A stretch of 64,000 bases of DNA from Leucobacter chironomi DSM 19883 (GCF_000421845.1 NZ_ATXU01000004.1:124001-188000); one strand, 5' to 3'; counted from the first letter of the stretch, positions 17,913 through 26,855 are shown. Notes: generated from the sequence alone by a model not told the origin. Numbers and translations are program-made.

Positions 17913-19402
17913 TACAGCAGCAGGTCTCGCATGTCGGGGAACACGTACTGGTCGTGCGGGGGCGCGCCCGCCTCGCCGACGCGCGGTGCGGGGCCCGCGC
18001 CGCCGCCGGCCTCCGGCTCGAAGCCGAGCATGCGCCGCCACAGCTCCGGGAACTGCGGCAGCGTCTTCGACGTCGACGCGATGTCCTCCACCTCGACGCC
18101 CGGCACGCGCAGCCCGATGAGCGCGCCCGTCGTCGCCATGCGGTGATCCGCGTAACTCCGCCAGCGGCCGCCGTGCAGGGGGGCCGGATCGACCGCGATG
18201 CCGTCGTCGAGCTCGCGGGCACGGCCGCCGAGGCCGTTGATCTCGGCGACGAGCGCGGCGATGCGGTCGGTCTCATGGTGGCGGATGTGGCCGATGCCGG
18301 TGATCTCGCTCGCCTCGCCGTCGGATCCGTCGGAGCCGTGCGCGGCGAGCGCGGCGAGACCCACCAGAGTGGGGGCGAGCTCCCCGGCTTCCGGCACGTG
18401 CAGGCGCACGCCGCGCAGTCGGCCGGCGCCGGACACCGCGAGCGAGCCGTCGGCCGCGAGCACGGCTTCCGCGCCGAACGCCGGCAGCAGCGTGCGCAGC
18501 TGGTCGCCGACCTGCGTCGTGGCCGACGGCCAGCCGGGCACGACAACCCGACCGCCGACCGCGACCGCTGCGGCGAGGAACGGCGCCGCATTCGAAAGAT
18601 CGGGCTCGATGGAAACATCGAGGGCGCGGATCGGGCCGGGCGCCACCACCCACTCGCCGGCGGCGGGGGAGAGGACCTCGACGCCGCGCGCTCGGAGCGT
18701 CTCGATGGTCATCTCGATGTGCGGCAGGCTCGGCAGACGCTCGCCCGTGTGCACGACGTGCACACCCTCCGCGAAGCGCGCACCCGAGAGCAGCAGTGCC
18801 GAGACGAACTGGCTCGACAGCGAGGCGTCGAGCTCGACCCGGCCGCCGCGCAGGGATCCGGTGCCGTGCACCGTGAAGGGCAGCGCGCCCCGCCCCTCAT
18901 CGGCGATGTCGGCACCGAGCGCGCGCAGCGCGTCGAGCACCGGGCGCATCGGACGCTTGCGGGCGTACGGATCGCCGTCGAAGGCGACCGGGCCGAGCGC
19001 GAGCGCCGCGACCGGCGGCACGAAGCGCATCACAGTGCCCGCGAGACCGCAGCCGATGCTGGTCGAACCCGTCAGCTCCGCAGCAGGAAGCACGCGCAGA
19101 TCGGGGCCGAAAGAACTGTTCGTGGGCAGCTCCTCGATGCCCGTGCCGAGTGCGCGCAGCGCATCGATCATGAGCGCGGAGTCGCGCGAGTGCAGCGGAG
19201 CGCGCAGCAGGCCGGGACCATCCGCGAGCGCAGCCAGGATCAGCTCGCGGCCGGTCAACGACTTCGACCCCGGAAGCGCGACACGGGCGTCGAGCGCGCC
19301 CTCCGCGAGCGGCGCGGGCCAGAGCGCGGCGAGCTCGCCGGGGCCCTCGCCCGCGCGGGCCTCGTCGCCGTCCTTGCCCTGGTTCATCTTCGCTTCAAGC
19401 AT
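17912..19402 (-). CDS. aroA: 3-phosphoshikimate 1-carboxyvinyltransferase (EPSP synthase)
   Basis: 496 residues with the two-domain EPSP synthase fold. The substrate loop is [18 protein letters not shown], where most relatives have KSxTNR; here the Asn is Gly. [12 protein letters not shown] is the second signature, and [31 protein letters not shown] and [10 protein letters not shown] are also family-typical. It joins shikimate-3-phosphate and PEP in aromatic amino-acid synthesis. TAGACT at 19411-19416 lies 8 nt from the ATG (leaderless). It is the first gene of aroA-rsgA(-bcp). The N-terminus carries about 30 extra residues before the first beta strand. Confidence 0.92.
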   Translation of the reverse strand: MLEAKMNQGKDGDEARAGEGPGELAALWPAPLAEGALDARVALPGSKSLTGRELILAALADGPGLLRAPLHSRDSALMIDALRALGTGIEELPTNSSFGPDLRVLPAAELTGSTSIGCGLAGTVMRFVPPVAALALGPVAFDGDPYARKRPMRPVLDALRALGADIADEGRGALPFTVHGTGSLRGGRVELDASLSSQFVSALLLSGARFAEGVHVVHTGERLPSLPHIEMTIETLRARGVEVLSPAAGEWVVAPGPIRALDVSIEPDLSNAAPFLAAAVAVGGRVVVPGWPSATTQVGDQLRTLLPAFGAEAVLAADGSLAVSGAGRLRGVRLHVPEAGELAPTLVGLAALAAHGSDGSDGEASEITGIGHIRHHETDRIAALVAEINGLGGRARELDDGIAVDPAPLHGGRWRSYADHRMATTGALIGLRVPGVEVEDIASTSKTLPQFPELWRRMLGFEPEAGGGAGPAPRVGEAGAPPHDQYVFPDMRDLLL

Positions 19403-19457
19403 CGATCCCGAGTCTACCGCGCACCCCGCCCGGACCTGCCCGCCTACCCCCGAACCT

Positions 19458-19530
19458 CCCCTGCCCCCGGACCCCTCCTGCCCCCCCGGACCCCTCCTGC
19501 CCCCCCCCGGACCCCGCCTGCCTCCGGACC
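19458..19530. repeat. Cytosine-tract tandem repeat between aroA and sigH
   Basis: Four loose copies of CTG-C(n)-GGACCCC(T/G)C, with C tracts of 5, 7 and 9 before GG and a last copy interrupted by T. It is non-coding and occupies part of the divergent aroA/sigH region (19403-19754). Confidence 0.75.
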
Positions 19531-19570
19531 TCCCCGATCCGCCATCCTCGTCTCCTTCGGTCAGGGCGGA

Positions 19571-19640
19571 GATCGCAGCTCAGACGGAGGAATTCGGCGA
19601 GAAGGCCCTGTCTGAACTGCGATCCACATCCTGAACTGCG
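19571..19640. repeat. Inverted-repeat element B, copy 1
   Basis: 15-nt arms 19571-19585 and 19610-19624 (GTCTGAACTGCGATC type) with one mismatch and a 24-nt spacer. The right side carries the 9-mer TGAACTGCG twice, 19 nt apart (19613 and 19632). The same composite occurs at 54854-54940. Confidence 0.8.
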
Positions 19641-19754
19641 GGGAGGGGGAGGGGCGGGAAGGGGAGGGGAGTGGTGCGGGCGGGGGCTGAGGGGCGGGGG
19701 CTGAGGAGCGGGGGCGCGGGCGTGGCTCAGGCGGGGAGGCGTAGGATCGGGTGT

Positions 19755-20411
19755 GTGAGTGACACCACTGCGCACGACGACCAGGCGGTCCTGGAACAGC
19801 GCTTCACCCAGGAAGCGCTGCCGCTGCTCGACCAGTTGTACGGGGCGGCGATGAAGATGACCCGCAATCCGCAGGACGCGCAAGATCTCGTGCAGGAGAC
19901 CTTCCTCAAGGCGTTCTCGGCGTTCGCCTCGTTCCAGGAGGGCACGAACCTCAAAGCCTGGCTGTATCGGATCATGACGAACAGCTACATCAACACCTAC
20001 CGCAAGCGGCAGCGGGAGCCGTACCTCGGAGCTGTCGACGAGCTCGAGGACTGGCAGCTGGGCGGTGCGGAATCGGCCACGGCGATGTCGGCCCGATCCG
20101 CCGAGGCGGAGGCCATCGACCGCACCCCGGACTCGGTGGTGAGCGAAGCGCTCAACGCGCTGCCCGAGGATTTCCGCATGGCCGTCTACCTCGCCGACGT
20201 CGAAGGCTTCAGCTACCAGGAGATCGCCGACATCGCCGAAGTGCCCATCGGCACCGTCATGAGCCGCCTCCACCGGGGCCGCACCAGGCTGCGCAAGAGC
20301 CTCGGGGAATACGCGCGCGAGCAGGGCGTTGGACTCAATGCGGCAGGCAGCACGACGAAGCGGGCCGGCCGCACGAAGACGAAGAACACGGAAGAGGGAG
20401 CGGCGCGATGA
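19755..20411 (+). CDS. sigH: RNA polymerase sigma factor SigH/SigR (ECF)
   Basis: 218 residues from GTG 19755. Region 2 is [34 protein letters not shown] and [16 protein letters not shown]; region 4 is [20 protein letters not shown] and [29 protein letters not shown]. It is the SigH/SigR type, which activates thioredoxin, mycothiol and protein-quality genes under thiol oxidation. A zinc anti-sigma factor overlaps its stop by 4 bp. TAGGAT (19742-19747) lies 7 nt before the GTG, a leaderless housekeeping promoter. The C-terminal tail is basic ([11 protein letters not shown]). Confidence 0.92.
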   Translation: MSDTTAHDDQAVLEQRFTQEALPLLDQLYGAAMKMTRNPQDAQDLVQETFLKAFSAFASFQEGTNLKAWLYRIMTNSYINTYRKRQREPYLGAVDELEDWQLGGAESATAMSARSAEAEAIDRTPDSVVSEALNALPEDFRMAVYLADVEGFSYQEIADIAEVPIGTVMSRLHRGRTRLRKSLGEYAREQGVGLNAAGSTTKRAGRTKTKNTEEGAAR

Positions 20412-20653
20412 GCGATTGCGGTTGCGAGAAGGCCAAGGCCAACCTCTACGAGCTGCTGCGCGGCGAGCTCTGCGCCGAAGAGTCCGCGCCGATCCGGGAG
20501 CACCTCGAGAACTGCCCCGGCTGCCGCGACGAGGAGACCGTCTGCATCCGCCTCACCGAGGTGGTGCGTCGTGCCTGCGAGGAAGAGCGCGAGAACTGCG
20601 CCCCCGAAGACCTGCGCGACGCGATCCTGCGCGGGCTGCGCGTCGAGAGCTGA
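20408..20653 (+). CDS. rsrA: Mycothiol-system zinc anti-sigma factor RsrA
   Basis: 81 residues. The ZAS motif H32-x3-C36-x2-C39 is present (HLENCPGC), with C6 as the probable fourth zinc ligand (SDCGC). Further cysteines are at 4, 22, 46, 57 and 64, an unusually high count. Oxidation of the zinc cysteines to a disulfide would release SigH. It starts inside the sigH stop (ATGA), giving 1:1 coupled translation, and is followed by a hairpin. Confidence 0.92.
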   Translation: MSDCGCEKAKANLYELLRGELCAEESAPIREHLENCPGCRDEETVCIRLTEVVRRACEEERENCAPEDLRDAILRGLRVES

Positions 20654-20673
20654 ACCGATCCGCCGAGTCTGAA

Positions 20674-20696
20674 CGGAGCCGCCCGGAGCGGCTCCG
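20674..20696 (+). terminator. sigH-rsrA terminator
   Basis: A perfect 9-bp stem, CGGAGCCGC with GCGGCTCCG, and a 5-nt loop lie 20 nt after the rsrA stop. Confidence 0.65.
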
Positions 20697-20750
20697 CCCG
20701 GTCCGCCTCGGCGCGGAACCGACGAAGCCCCGCACCCGGGCCGCGACCCG

Positions 20751-21467
20751 CTACTCGACCAGCTGCGCGTGGAGCTGCTCGATCGTGGTGTCTGAGACCT
20801 CGTTCGCCCGCAGATAGTCGCGCACCGAGCCGAAACGCTCATCGACCGCGGTGAGTGCCCGGTCGATCGCCTCCAGCGGTGTCGCGACGAGCAGCTGTTC
20901 GAGCGCCGGGGTCACCTCGATGCCGAGGTGACGGATCAGCTCGAGGTTCTTCGCCCGCCACGCGCCGCTGAGGTTCTGCTCCGAAGCGGCGTAGTCGTGC
21001 ATCACGTCGTCGCGTTCCACGCCCACCGCCAGCAGCGTGAGGGCCGCGACCGCGCCGGTGCGGTCCTTCCCGGCAGTGCAGTGGAACACGGTCGCGCCAG
21101 GCTCGGCGAGCATCGTCACGGCCGAAGCGAGACGGTCGCCGTGCTCGAGGTAGAGCAGCTCGGTGAGTTCGTAGATGTCGAGCTGCTCCGAGATGTGCTG
21201 CGTCACGTCGGGGAAGATGGGGTGGGGCACGACGACGGTGCTCTCTGGCACGAGGTCGGGCTGCGGGCCGCGCTCGGCGTCGTCGCGCAGGTCGATCACC
21301 CGCGCGACGGAGAGCTCGGCGATCTGCTCGCGACCCCGGTCGCTGAGCGCGGCGAGCGCGTCGGAGCGGAAGAGCGCTCCCGGCTTCGTGCGTCCGCCGT
21401 CGGCGCGGAACCCGCCGAGGTCTCGGAAGTTGTAGGTGCCTTCGATGGGCAGCAGAGTGGAGGTCAC
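20751..21467 (-). CDS. Protein tyrosine/serine phosphatase (PtpB-like)
   Basis: 238 residues from GTG 21467. The catalytic loop is VFHCTAGKDRTGAVAALTLL, a CX5R P-loop. The N-terminal NFRDLGGFRADGG and FRSDALAALSDRG are typical of the Y_phosphatase3 family, which includes the secreted M. tuberculosis PtpB; there is no signal peptide here. It probably dephosphorylates phosphotyrosine or phosphoinositide-like substrates. TAGGAT (21474-21479) sits 6 nt before the start. It is convergent with rsrA and lies just downstream of an alpha/beta hydrolase on the same strand. Confidence 0.88.
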   Translation of the reverse strand: MTSTLLPIEGTYNFRDLGGFRADGGRTKPGALFRSDALAALSDRGREQIAELSVARVIDLRDDAERGPQPDLVPESTVVVPHPIFPDVTQHISEQLDIYELTELLYLEHGDRLASAVTMLAEPGATVFHCTAGKDRTGAVAALTLLAVGVERDDVMHDYAASEQNLSGAWRAKNLELIRHLGIEVTPALEQLLVATPLEAIDRALTAVDERFGSVRDYLRANEVSDTTIEQLHAQLVE

Positions 21468-21503
21468 AGCCTCATCCTAGGCGGTTCCGATCGCGGGCCG
21501 CGG

Positions 21504-22412
21504 TCAGAGATCGCGCACGATCGAGGCGAGCAGCTCGGGGTCGGCCTCGTGCAGGTTGTGCGGGCCTGGAACGGTGATGATCTCGGTGCCCGGCAGGCGC
21601 TCCCGCCACTCCTCGACGAGTGCGTTGTTCAAGATCCCGTGCTGCGCCCGCACGAGCGTCACCGGAGCCTCAAGGGTCTGCAGCGCCGACCAGATCGGGG
21701 AATAGGGGTGCGGATCACCGTCGGCCGAGCCCGGCAGCGCATCGAGGTGGGCGAGGTGGTGCGTCCACTCGAGCCGGCCGTCCGGGCGACGGCGCGTGTT
21801 GAGAGCGACGCCCCGGGTGAGCGCGGCGCGGTCGGAGCCGATGCCGAAGCGGATCGCGCGATCGACGATCTCGTCGACGGAGCCGTAGTGGCGCTGCCCC
21901 GTGATGAACTCGACCACCGCCCCCGCATCGCCGCCCGGCGTGATGCCGGGGGTGATGTCGACCATCACGAGGCGCCGTACCCGCTCGGGTCTGGCCTGCG
22001 CCACGAGTGCGGCGGCGAGCCCGCCGAGCGAGTGCCCGAGGAGCGTGACCGGGGCGGGTGCGAGCCGATCGAGCGCCGACACGATGTCTGCCGCGAGCAG
22101 GTGCGGGCGGTAGTCGGCGTCGTCGCGCCAGTCGCTGCGGCCGTGCCCCGGCAGGTCGAGTGCGAGCGCGGGCCGGCCGAATGCGAGCAGCGCCGGATCG
22201 AAGCTGTGCGCGTTCAAGCCGGCGCCGTGCAGCACCACGAGCTCGGGATCCTCAGGAGCGCCGAAGCGCAGTCCGCTCATCGCGCGGCCATCGGTGACGC
22301 GCGCCGAGACGCGCTCGACTCTCGGCAGCGGGGCCGTGCGGTGCACGCGCGCGGCATCGCCCGTGAGGAACCGGAACTCGTCGTCGCCGGGGAACGGGGC
22401 TTCGCTGCTCAT
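21504..22412 (-). CDS. Alpha/beta-fold hydrolase
   Basis: 302 residues from ATG 22412. The oxyanion region is VVLHGAGLNAHSFDP, the nucleophile elbow is LLGHSLGGLAAALV (Ser), an acid follows in the C-terminal half, and the catalytic histidine is in VPGPHNLHEADPE. ALDLPGHGRSDW is the typical beta-5/loop motif. It is a generic esterase or lactonase-type enzyme, substrate unknown. TACACT (22419-22424) is 6 nt before the ATG, a leaderless promoter. Confidence 0.85.
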   Translation of the reverse strand: MSSEAPFPGDDEFRFLTGDAARVHRTAPLPRVERVSARVTDGRAMSGLRFGAPEDPELVVLHGAGLNAHSFDPALLAFGRPALALDLPGHGRSDWRDDADYRPHLLAADIVSALDRLAPAPVTLLGHSLGGLAAALVAQARPERVRRLVMVDITPGITPGGDAGAVVEFITGQRHYGSVDEIVDRAIRFGIGSDRAALTRGVALNTRRRPDGRLEWTHHLAHLDALPGSADGDPHPYSPIWSALQTLEAPVTLVRAQHGILNNALVEEWRERLPGTEIITVPGPHNLHEADPELLASIVRDL

Positions 22413-22440
22413 GCGGCCAGTGTAGAGGGTGAGGTCGCGG

Positions 22441-22773
22441 CTACTCGGGAAACACCCGGCGGCTGATCGCCTGCACGTCGCGGTCGAGATGGCGGACCTC
22501 TGTGCGCAGCGATCCGATCTCGGCCCGTATCTCGGCGAGCTCGGCGCTGGTCTCGGCTCGGGACGCGGTGAACTCGGCCCGTGACGCGGCGAGTTCGGCA
22601 CTCGTCTCGGTCCGCAGCGCGGCGAACTCGGCCCGCATTTCCGCTCTGAATGAGGCGAACTGTGCGGCGATCGCGCGCCACATCACCTGGGTCGTGAATG
22701 TGATCATGCCGACGAGCGCGGCGGCGAACACGCCGATGAGGGTCCATATCTGGGGCTCGGTCCATTCGATCAC
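22441..22773 (-). CDS. Membrane-anchored coiled-coil protein, unknown
   Basis: 110 residues from GTG 22773 (CAGAAT 6 nt upstream at 22780-22785). An N-terminal membrane helix, IWTLIGVFAAALVGMITFTT, is followed by an uninterrupted helix built from short repeats of the form (T/S)SAEL.A.RAEF/I, for example ETSAELAASRAEFTASRAE. It ends HLDRDVQAISRRVFPE. A trimeric or tetrameric coiled coil is likely. No function is known to me; the codon pattern suggests the repeats expanded by duplication. Confidence 0.65.
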   Translation of the reverse strand: MIEWTEPQIWTLIGVFAAALVGMITFTTQVMWRAIAAQFASFRAEMRAEFAALRTETSAELAASRAEFTASRAETSAELAEIRAEIGSLRTEVRHLDRDVQAISRRVFPE

Positions 22774-22856
22774 ACCTCCATTCTGCTCTATGCGTACCCA
22801 ATGCTGCCACTGTGAATGGATGGAGGTGGCTGGAATCCCCGATGTGTGGACAACTC

Positions 22857-22890
22857 CGCTCGCACAGGCGGACTCGCCCGCCTGTGAGCG
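22857..22890. terminator. Hairpin upstream of the coiled-coil gene
   Basis: CGCTCGCACAGGCGG pairs with CCGCCTGTGAGCG apart from a 2-nt bulge, with a 6-nt loop. It lies 20 nt beyond the stop of the HELVH-motif gene on the minus strand, so it likely terminates that operon. Confidence 0.5.
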
Positions 22891-22909
22891 AAGTGGCAAG
22901 ATCCGCGGC

Positions 22910-23329
22910 TCAGCCCGCGCGGTGCCTCGCAGCGGAGCGCCGCCGCACATAACCGCCGTCTTCCAGACCGGCCTCGATCTCGAAGCGGTTGCGCAGCGGA
23001 TCGCGACCGGCGAGCAGGTAGAGCAGCGGCATCGCGAAACCGTAGCGCCGCCACTGCTCACGATGCACCAGCTCGTGCCGCAGCACTGCGGGCGAGGTGT
23101 TGCGGTCGGTGAGATAGCAGGATCCGACGCAGCTGCCGCCGCGACCGAACGTCCACCGCGGCATGCCCCGGAACACCCAGAGACCCTCGTGCCGCTCCAC
23201 GCGGCCGGTGCTCCAGATGGAACCCCACACGAATCCGACCGTCGTGGCGTACAGATAGCCGAGGCGCGCGAAGGGCCAGCGGGAGCGTGGGGTGCTCTGC
23301 TCATTCGCCGCCGGTGCCGACTCCGTCAT
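22910..23329 (-). CDS. Small membrane protein with a zinc-peptidase-like HELVH motif
   Basis: 139 residues. After a short polar N-terminus comes a hydrophobic stretch (RLGYLYATTVGFVWGSIW), then WTFGRGGSCVGSCYL, the metal-binding HExxH motif in VLRHELVHREQWRRYG, a second hydrophobic stretch (FAMPLLYLLAG) and NRFEIEAGLEDGGY, whose Glu could be the third zinc ligand. The arrangement resembles minimal gluzincin-type domains, but the protein is too short for a known peptidase. It overlaps the arginase-fold gene by 4 bp (ATGA) and is likely co-translated with it. Confidence 0.65.
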   Translation of the reverse strand: MTESAPAANEQSTPRSRWPFARLGYLYATTVGFVWGSIWSTGRVERHEGLWVFRGMPRWTFGRGGSCVGSCYLTDRNTSPAVLRHELVHREQWRRYGFAMPLLYLLAGRDPLRNRFEIEAGLEDGGYVRRRSAARHRAG

Positions 23330-24213
23330 CGCGCCGCCCCCGAGGTGAGCGCCGCGAGCACCCGCAGCACCGTCGGCAGATCCTCGGCCGCCGCCGAGGC
23401 ATTCGCCGGCGCGAACTCGCAGATCGCGGCCCCGGCAAGCGGTAGCGCGGCCACCGCGGCGCGGATCGCCGCCGTCAGCTGCGCCACCGTCACCCCGAAG
23501 GGCACCGCCTCGTGCACGGCTGAGAATTCCGCCGGGTCGAGCACGTCGAAGTCGACGTGCACGTACACGTACGCGGCGCCCGACTGCGCGAGTCGATCCC
23601 GCACCGCGGCGGCGAGCGCATCGGGATCAGGAGCCTGCTCAGGGTCGGTGACGCCCGAGATCGAAACCGGGTCGAGCACGTGCACGCCGCGCCGTTCGAT
23701 CTCCGTCTCCTCTTCGGGGTCGATCGCCCGCGTGCCGACGAGCGTGAGCAGTAGCGGATCGATGGGATCCGCGCTCGCGAGATCCGGGGAGCCGTCACCG
23801 AGAGCGTGTCGCAGCGTCATGCCGGAGGCGGCACCCGACGGCGACGTGCTCGGGTGCTGCAGATCGGGGTGCGCGTCGAACCAGAGCACCGCGAGGCGAT
23901 CCGCGCCGTGCGCGCGCACCGCCGCTTCGAGACCCGCCAGTGACGAGGCGCAGTCGCCGCCGACGATCAGCGGGGGAGCGCCGTCGAGCTCGCCGATCGT
24001 CTGCCGCGCCGCGTCGCGGGCGCGCAGCAGGCTGCTCAGACGCGCCACTGGTGTGCCCATCGCGTCACCGGCTTCGAGCGGCACCGCCACCTCGCGGGTG
24101 GCGGAGGACGGCAGATCCTCGCGCAGCGTCTCCGCTCCCTCTGCGAGCTGCATCGCGCGCGACGAGGCGGATCCCTGCCACTCGGGCATCATCAGGAACA
24201 CGGGTTTCGACAC
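23326..24213 (-). CDS. Arginase/ureohydrolase-fold protein
   Basis: 295 residues from GTG 24213 with GGAGG upstream. Metal-ligand motifs are mostly kept: LAVLWFDAHPDLQHP (DAHxD), and YVHVDFDVLDPAEF (DxDxxDP). The first motif reads IVGGDCASSLAG, with Cys replacing the His of GGDHS. Many actinobacterial arginase-fold proteins share this change. Substrate could be arginine, formimidoglutamate or another guanidino compound. TATTCT at about 24241-24246 could be its -10. It heads a two-gene operon with the HELVH gene. Confidence 0.75.
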   Translation of the reverse strand: MSKPVFLMMPEWQGSASSRAMQLAEGAETLREDLPSSATREVAVPLEAGDAMGTPVARLSSLLRARDAARQTIGELDGAPPLIVGGDCASSLAGLEAAVRAHGADRLAVLWFDAHPDLQHPSTSPSGAASGMTLRHALGDGSPDLASADPIDPLLLTLVGTRAIDPEEETEIERRGVHVLDPVSISGVTDPEQAPDPDALAAAVRDRLAQSGAAYVYVHVDFDVLDPAEFSAVHEAVPFGVTVAQLTAAIRAAVAALPLAGAAICEFAPANASAAAEDLPTVLRVLAALTSGAAR

Positions 24214-24297
24214 AGCGCCTCCTCGCCTCGCGCACCCCTCCAGAATACTCCGCCCAGGCGGTAGGCCGGCAGCGCTTTCTGCGCGTTCGCGCCCAGC

Positions 24298-25134
24298 TCA
24301 GCCCACCGTGACGAAGTCGATGAGGTGCTCGACCCGGCCCACCAGCTCGGGCTCCAGATCTCGGAAGTTGCGCACCCTGCCGCGGATGCGCGCCCACGCG
24401 TCGGCGATGTCGGCCGGCTCGTCCGATGGCCAGCCGAGCGCGCGGCAGATACCGGTCTTCCACTCGATCGAGCGGGGGATCTCGGGCCACGCCTCGAGCC
24501 CCACGCGTGCGGGCTTCACCGCCTGCCAGATGTCGACGAAGGGGTGGCCGACGATGAGCACGTGCGCCCCGTGCGGCCCCCGCGCGATCGCCTCCGCGAT
24601 CCGCGTCTCCTTGCTGCCGCGCACCAGGTGGTCCAGCAGCACGCCGGCGCGCCGATCCGCAGCCGGACCGAACTCGGCGAGCACCTGCTCCAGGTTGTCG
24701 GCGCCCTGCAGCAGCTCGACCACCACGCCCTCGACGCGCAGATCGTCGCCCCACACCTGCTCCACCAGCTCGGCGTCGTGCTTGCCCTCCACGAAGATGC
24801 GACTCGGCATCGCGACCCGCGCGCGCTGCTGCGGCGCCGCGAACGAACCCGAAGCGGTGCGCTGGCGCCCGGCCGGCTGGCGCTTCGGCGGTACGAGGCG
24901 CACCGGCTCGCCGTCGATGAGGAAGCCGTCGCTCAGGGGGAACGCGCGCACCTTGCCGCGGAAGTCCTCGAGCTGCACGAGCCCCTCGCGGGCGCCCACG
25001 ACGGCGCCGCACCACTCGGTCTCGCTGTGCTCGACGACGAGGCCGCGGGCGAGCGGCACCTCGCGGCGCTGCACCGGGCCGCGCCGGGGCTTCATCTTGG
25101 CGAGGGGATCGTCGTCGTAGCGGGGGTCGAACAC
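24298..25134 (-). CDS. DUF3097 family protein
   Basis: 278 residues. GTG 25134 is chosen because TAGGCT (25143-25148) is 8 nt upstream and the protein then begins VFDPRYDDDPLAKMKP as in relatives; a longer ATG start at 25167 exists. Conserved stretches are PSRIFVEGKHDAELVEQVWG, VLLDHLVRGSKETRIA, and HVLIVGHPFVDIWQAVKP. The EGKHD and DHLVRGSKE motifs resemble a TOPRIM-like acidic site. The function is unknown; the family is nearly universal in actinobacteria. Confidence 0.8.
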   Translation of the reverse strand: MFDPRYDDDPLAKMKPRRGPVQRREVPLARGLVVEHSETEWCGAVVGAREGLVQLEDFRGKVRAFPLSDGFLIDGEPVRLVPPKRQPAGRQRTASGSFAAPQQRARVAMPSRIFVEGKHDAELVEQVWGDDLRVEGVVVELLQGADNLEQVLAEFGPAADRRAGVLLDHLVRGSKETRIAEAIARGPHGAHVLIVGHPFVDIWQAVKPARVGLEAWPEIPRSIEWKTGICRALGWPSDEPADIADAWARIRGRVRNFRDLEPELVGRVEHLIDFVTVG

Positions 25135-25223
25135 GGAACCCGAGCCTAGCGCGGGGCGCCGTGCCATGTCCGAGCCGCCGGGGGAGCGGTCGGCCTCCAT
25201 CTCGGTCGGGCCCGCTCCCGGGT

Positions 25224-25289
25224 TTCGGATCTCTCCCGTATCTCGGATGGAAACGAGCGATCTCATCCGAGACACGGGAGACATCCGAA
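25224..25289. repeat. Inverted-repeat element E
   Basis: 26-nt arms 25224-25249 and 25264-25289 (TTCGGATCTCTCCCGTATCT type) with two mismatches and a 14-nt spacer. It lies in the divergent region between DUF3097 and an MFS gene, so it is not placed as a terminator. Confidence 0.85.
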
Positions 25290-25360
25290 GCGACGAGCGG
25301 GTCGCATACGGGTGAAGCCGCAGCGGCGGCCCGCAACGGCGGCCCGGATAGGCTGGGCCG

Positions 25361-26719
25361 GTGCACGACGACCCCGATGAATCAGCCGCCCGACGACGCG
25401 GTCTGCGAGGACTGCTCGTCGATACCACCCCGCTGACGGCGAGCCCCGCGTTCGCGAAGCTCTGGACGGGCACCTCCGTTGCGCAGATCGGCGCGCAGGT
25501 GACGATCGTCGCGGTGAGCCTGCACATCTACGAGCTCACGCACTCCACGCTGGCGGTGTCGTTCGTCGCGCTGTGGGCGCTCGGGCCGATGATCCTCGCG
25601 GGTTTCGTGGGCGGTGCGCTCGCGGACGCCTTCGACCGGCGCACGGTCGCGCTCGTCACCGCGGTCGTGGCCTGGTGCAGCACGGGCACGCTCGCCCTCA
25701 TCGCCTTCCTCGGGGTCGAGGCGACCTGGCCCTACTACGCGCTCGCCGCGGTGAACGCCGCTTCCGCGACGATCAAGGGTGCGGCGCAGGGCGCGATCCT
25801 GCCCCGCCTGCTGCCCACCCAGCTGCTGCCCGCGGCGGCGGCGCTCAGCGGGATCACGATGGGGCTCGCGGTGACGGTGGGGCCGGCGGTCGCGGGTGTG
25901 CTCGTGGCGACCGTGGGCTTCTCGTGGACGTACCTGCTCGACGTGGTGCTGTTCACGGGCGCGTTCCTCGGGATCCGGAGCCTGCCGCGGATCGCCCCCG
26001 ACGGGGAGCGGCGCGGCGTCGGCATCGGGTCGGTGGCCGACAGCATGCGCTTCCTGCGGCGCGCTCCGAACGTGCGCGCCACCTTCGTCTGGGATCTGAT
26101 CGCGATGATCCTGGGCCAGCCGCGCGTGGTGTTCCCCGCCGCCGGGGCGATCGTGCTCGGCGGCGGGCCGGTGACCGTGGGCATCCTCACCGCCTCGTTC
26201 GCGGTGGGCGCGCTGCTGAGCGGCCTCGTCTCGGGGCCGCTGGGTGCGGTGCGACGGCAGGGACGCGCGGTGACGCTCGCGGTGGCCGCGTTCGGGATCT
26301 GCACGGCCCTCTTCGGGGTCGTGCTGCTGCTCGCTTCGCTGGGCGTCGACGAGCGCCTGGTCGCGATGGTCGCGGCCCACGACGACGCCTTCATCCCCGC
26401 CGACGTTCTCGCGATCGTGCTGGCGGGTCTCGCACTCGCGGGAGCGGGCGCCGCGGACAACGTGAGCGCCGTGTTCCGCACCACGATCCTGCAGGCGGCC
26501 GCGCCCGACGATGTGCGCGGACGCATGCAGGGGCTCTTCTACGTGGTGGTGGCGGGCGGCCCGCGCGTGGGCGACCTCGTGGCGGGCGGTCTCGCGACGC
26601 TGTTCGCGCTGTGGGCGTCGCCGCTCGTGGGCGGGGTGCTCATCTTCGGCATCATGCTCGTGCTGCTGCGCACTGCCCGGGGCTTCCACCGCTACGACGC
26701 CCACCACCCGACCCCGTAG
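25361..26719 (+). CDS. MFS transporter (MFS_3 / enterobactin-exporter-like)
   Basis: 452 residues from GTG 25361; TAGGCT (25349-25354) is 6 nt upstream. About 12 hydrophobic helices are visible, starting AKLWTGTSVAQIGAQVTIVA. The loop 2-3 motif is GGALADAFDRRTVALV. The order and the cytoplasmic loop RSLPRIAPDGERRG fit the MFS_3 family of multidrug and siderophore exporters. It is a proton antiporter in the cytoplasmic membrane; the cargo is unknown. Confidence 0.85.
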   Translation: MHDDPDESAARRRGLRGLLVDTTPLTASPAFAKLWTGTSVAQIGAQVTIVAVSLHIYELTHSTLAVSFVALWALGPMILAGFVGGALADAFDRRTVALVTAVVAWCSTGTLALIAFLGVEATWPYYALAAVNAASATIKGAAQGAILPRLLPTQLLPAAAALSGITMGLAVTVGPAVAGVLVATVGFSWTYLLDVVLFTGAFLGIRSLPRIAPDGERRGVGIGSVADSMRFLRRAPNVRATFVWDLIAMILGQPRVVFPAAGAIVLGGGPVTVGILTASFAVGALLSGLVSGPLGAVRRQGRAVTLAVAAFGICTALFGVVLLLASLGVDERLVAMVAAHDDAFIPADVLAIVLAGLALAGAGAADNVSAVFRTTILQAAAPDDVRGRMQGLFYVVVAGGPRVGDLVAGGLATLFALWASPLVGGVLIFGIMLVLLRTARGFHRYDAHHPTP

Positions 26720-26737
26720 GGCGCTGCCGGATCCGCC

Positions 26738-26801
26738 CTGCCGAGAGGCGGGTTTCGCATGCATCTGTGTTCGCCCAGCTGTGAAATCCGCCTCTCGGCA
26801 G
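26738..26801. repeat. Inverted-repeat element C, copy 1
   Basis: 21-nt arms 26738-26758 and 26781-26801 (CTGCCGAGAGGCGGGTTTCGC type) with two G-T-compatible mismatches and a 22-nt spacer. A related element is at 44691-44752. Confidence 0.85.
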
Positions 26802-26855
26802 CGCAGCCTGCGCGCGAGGGCTCCCCGCCCGCGTGCCACCTGATACCGTGCAAGC

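Noticed and set aside
19586-19609. A SigH autoregulatory -35 (GGAAT) inside element B
   Set aside because: GGAAT is present, but no GTT-like -10 follows at 18-19 nt, and the leaderless TAGGAT explains the start.
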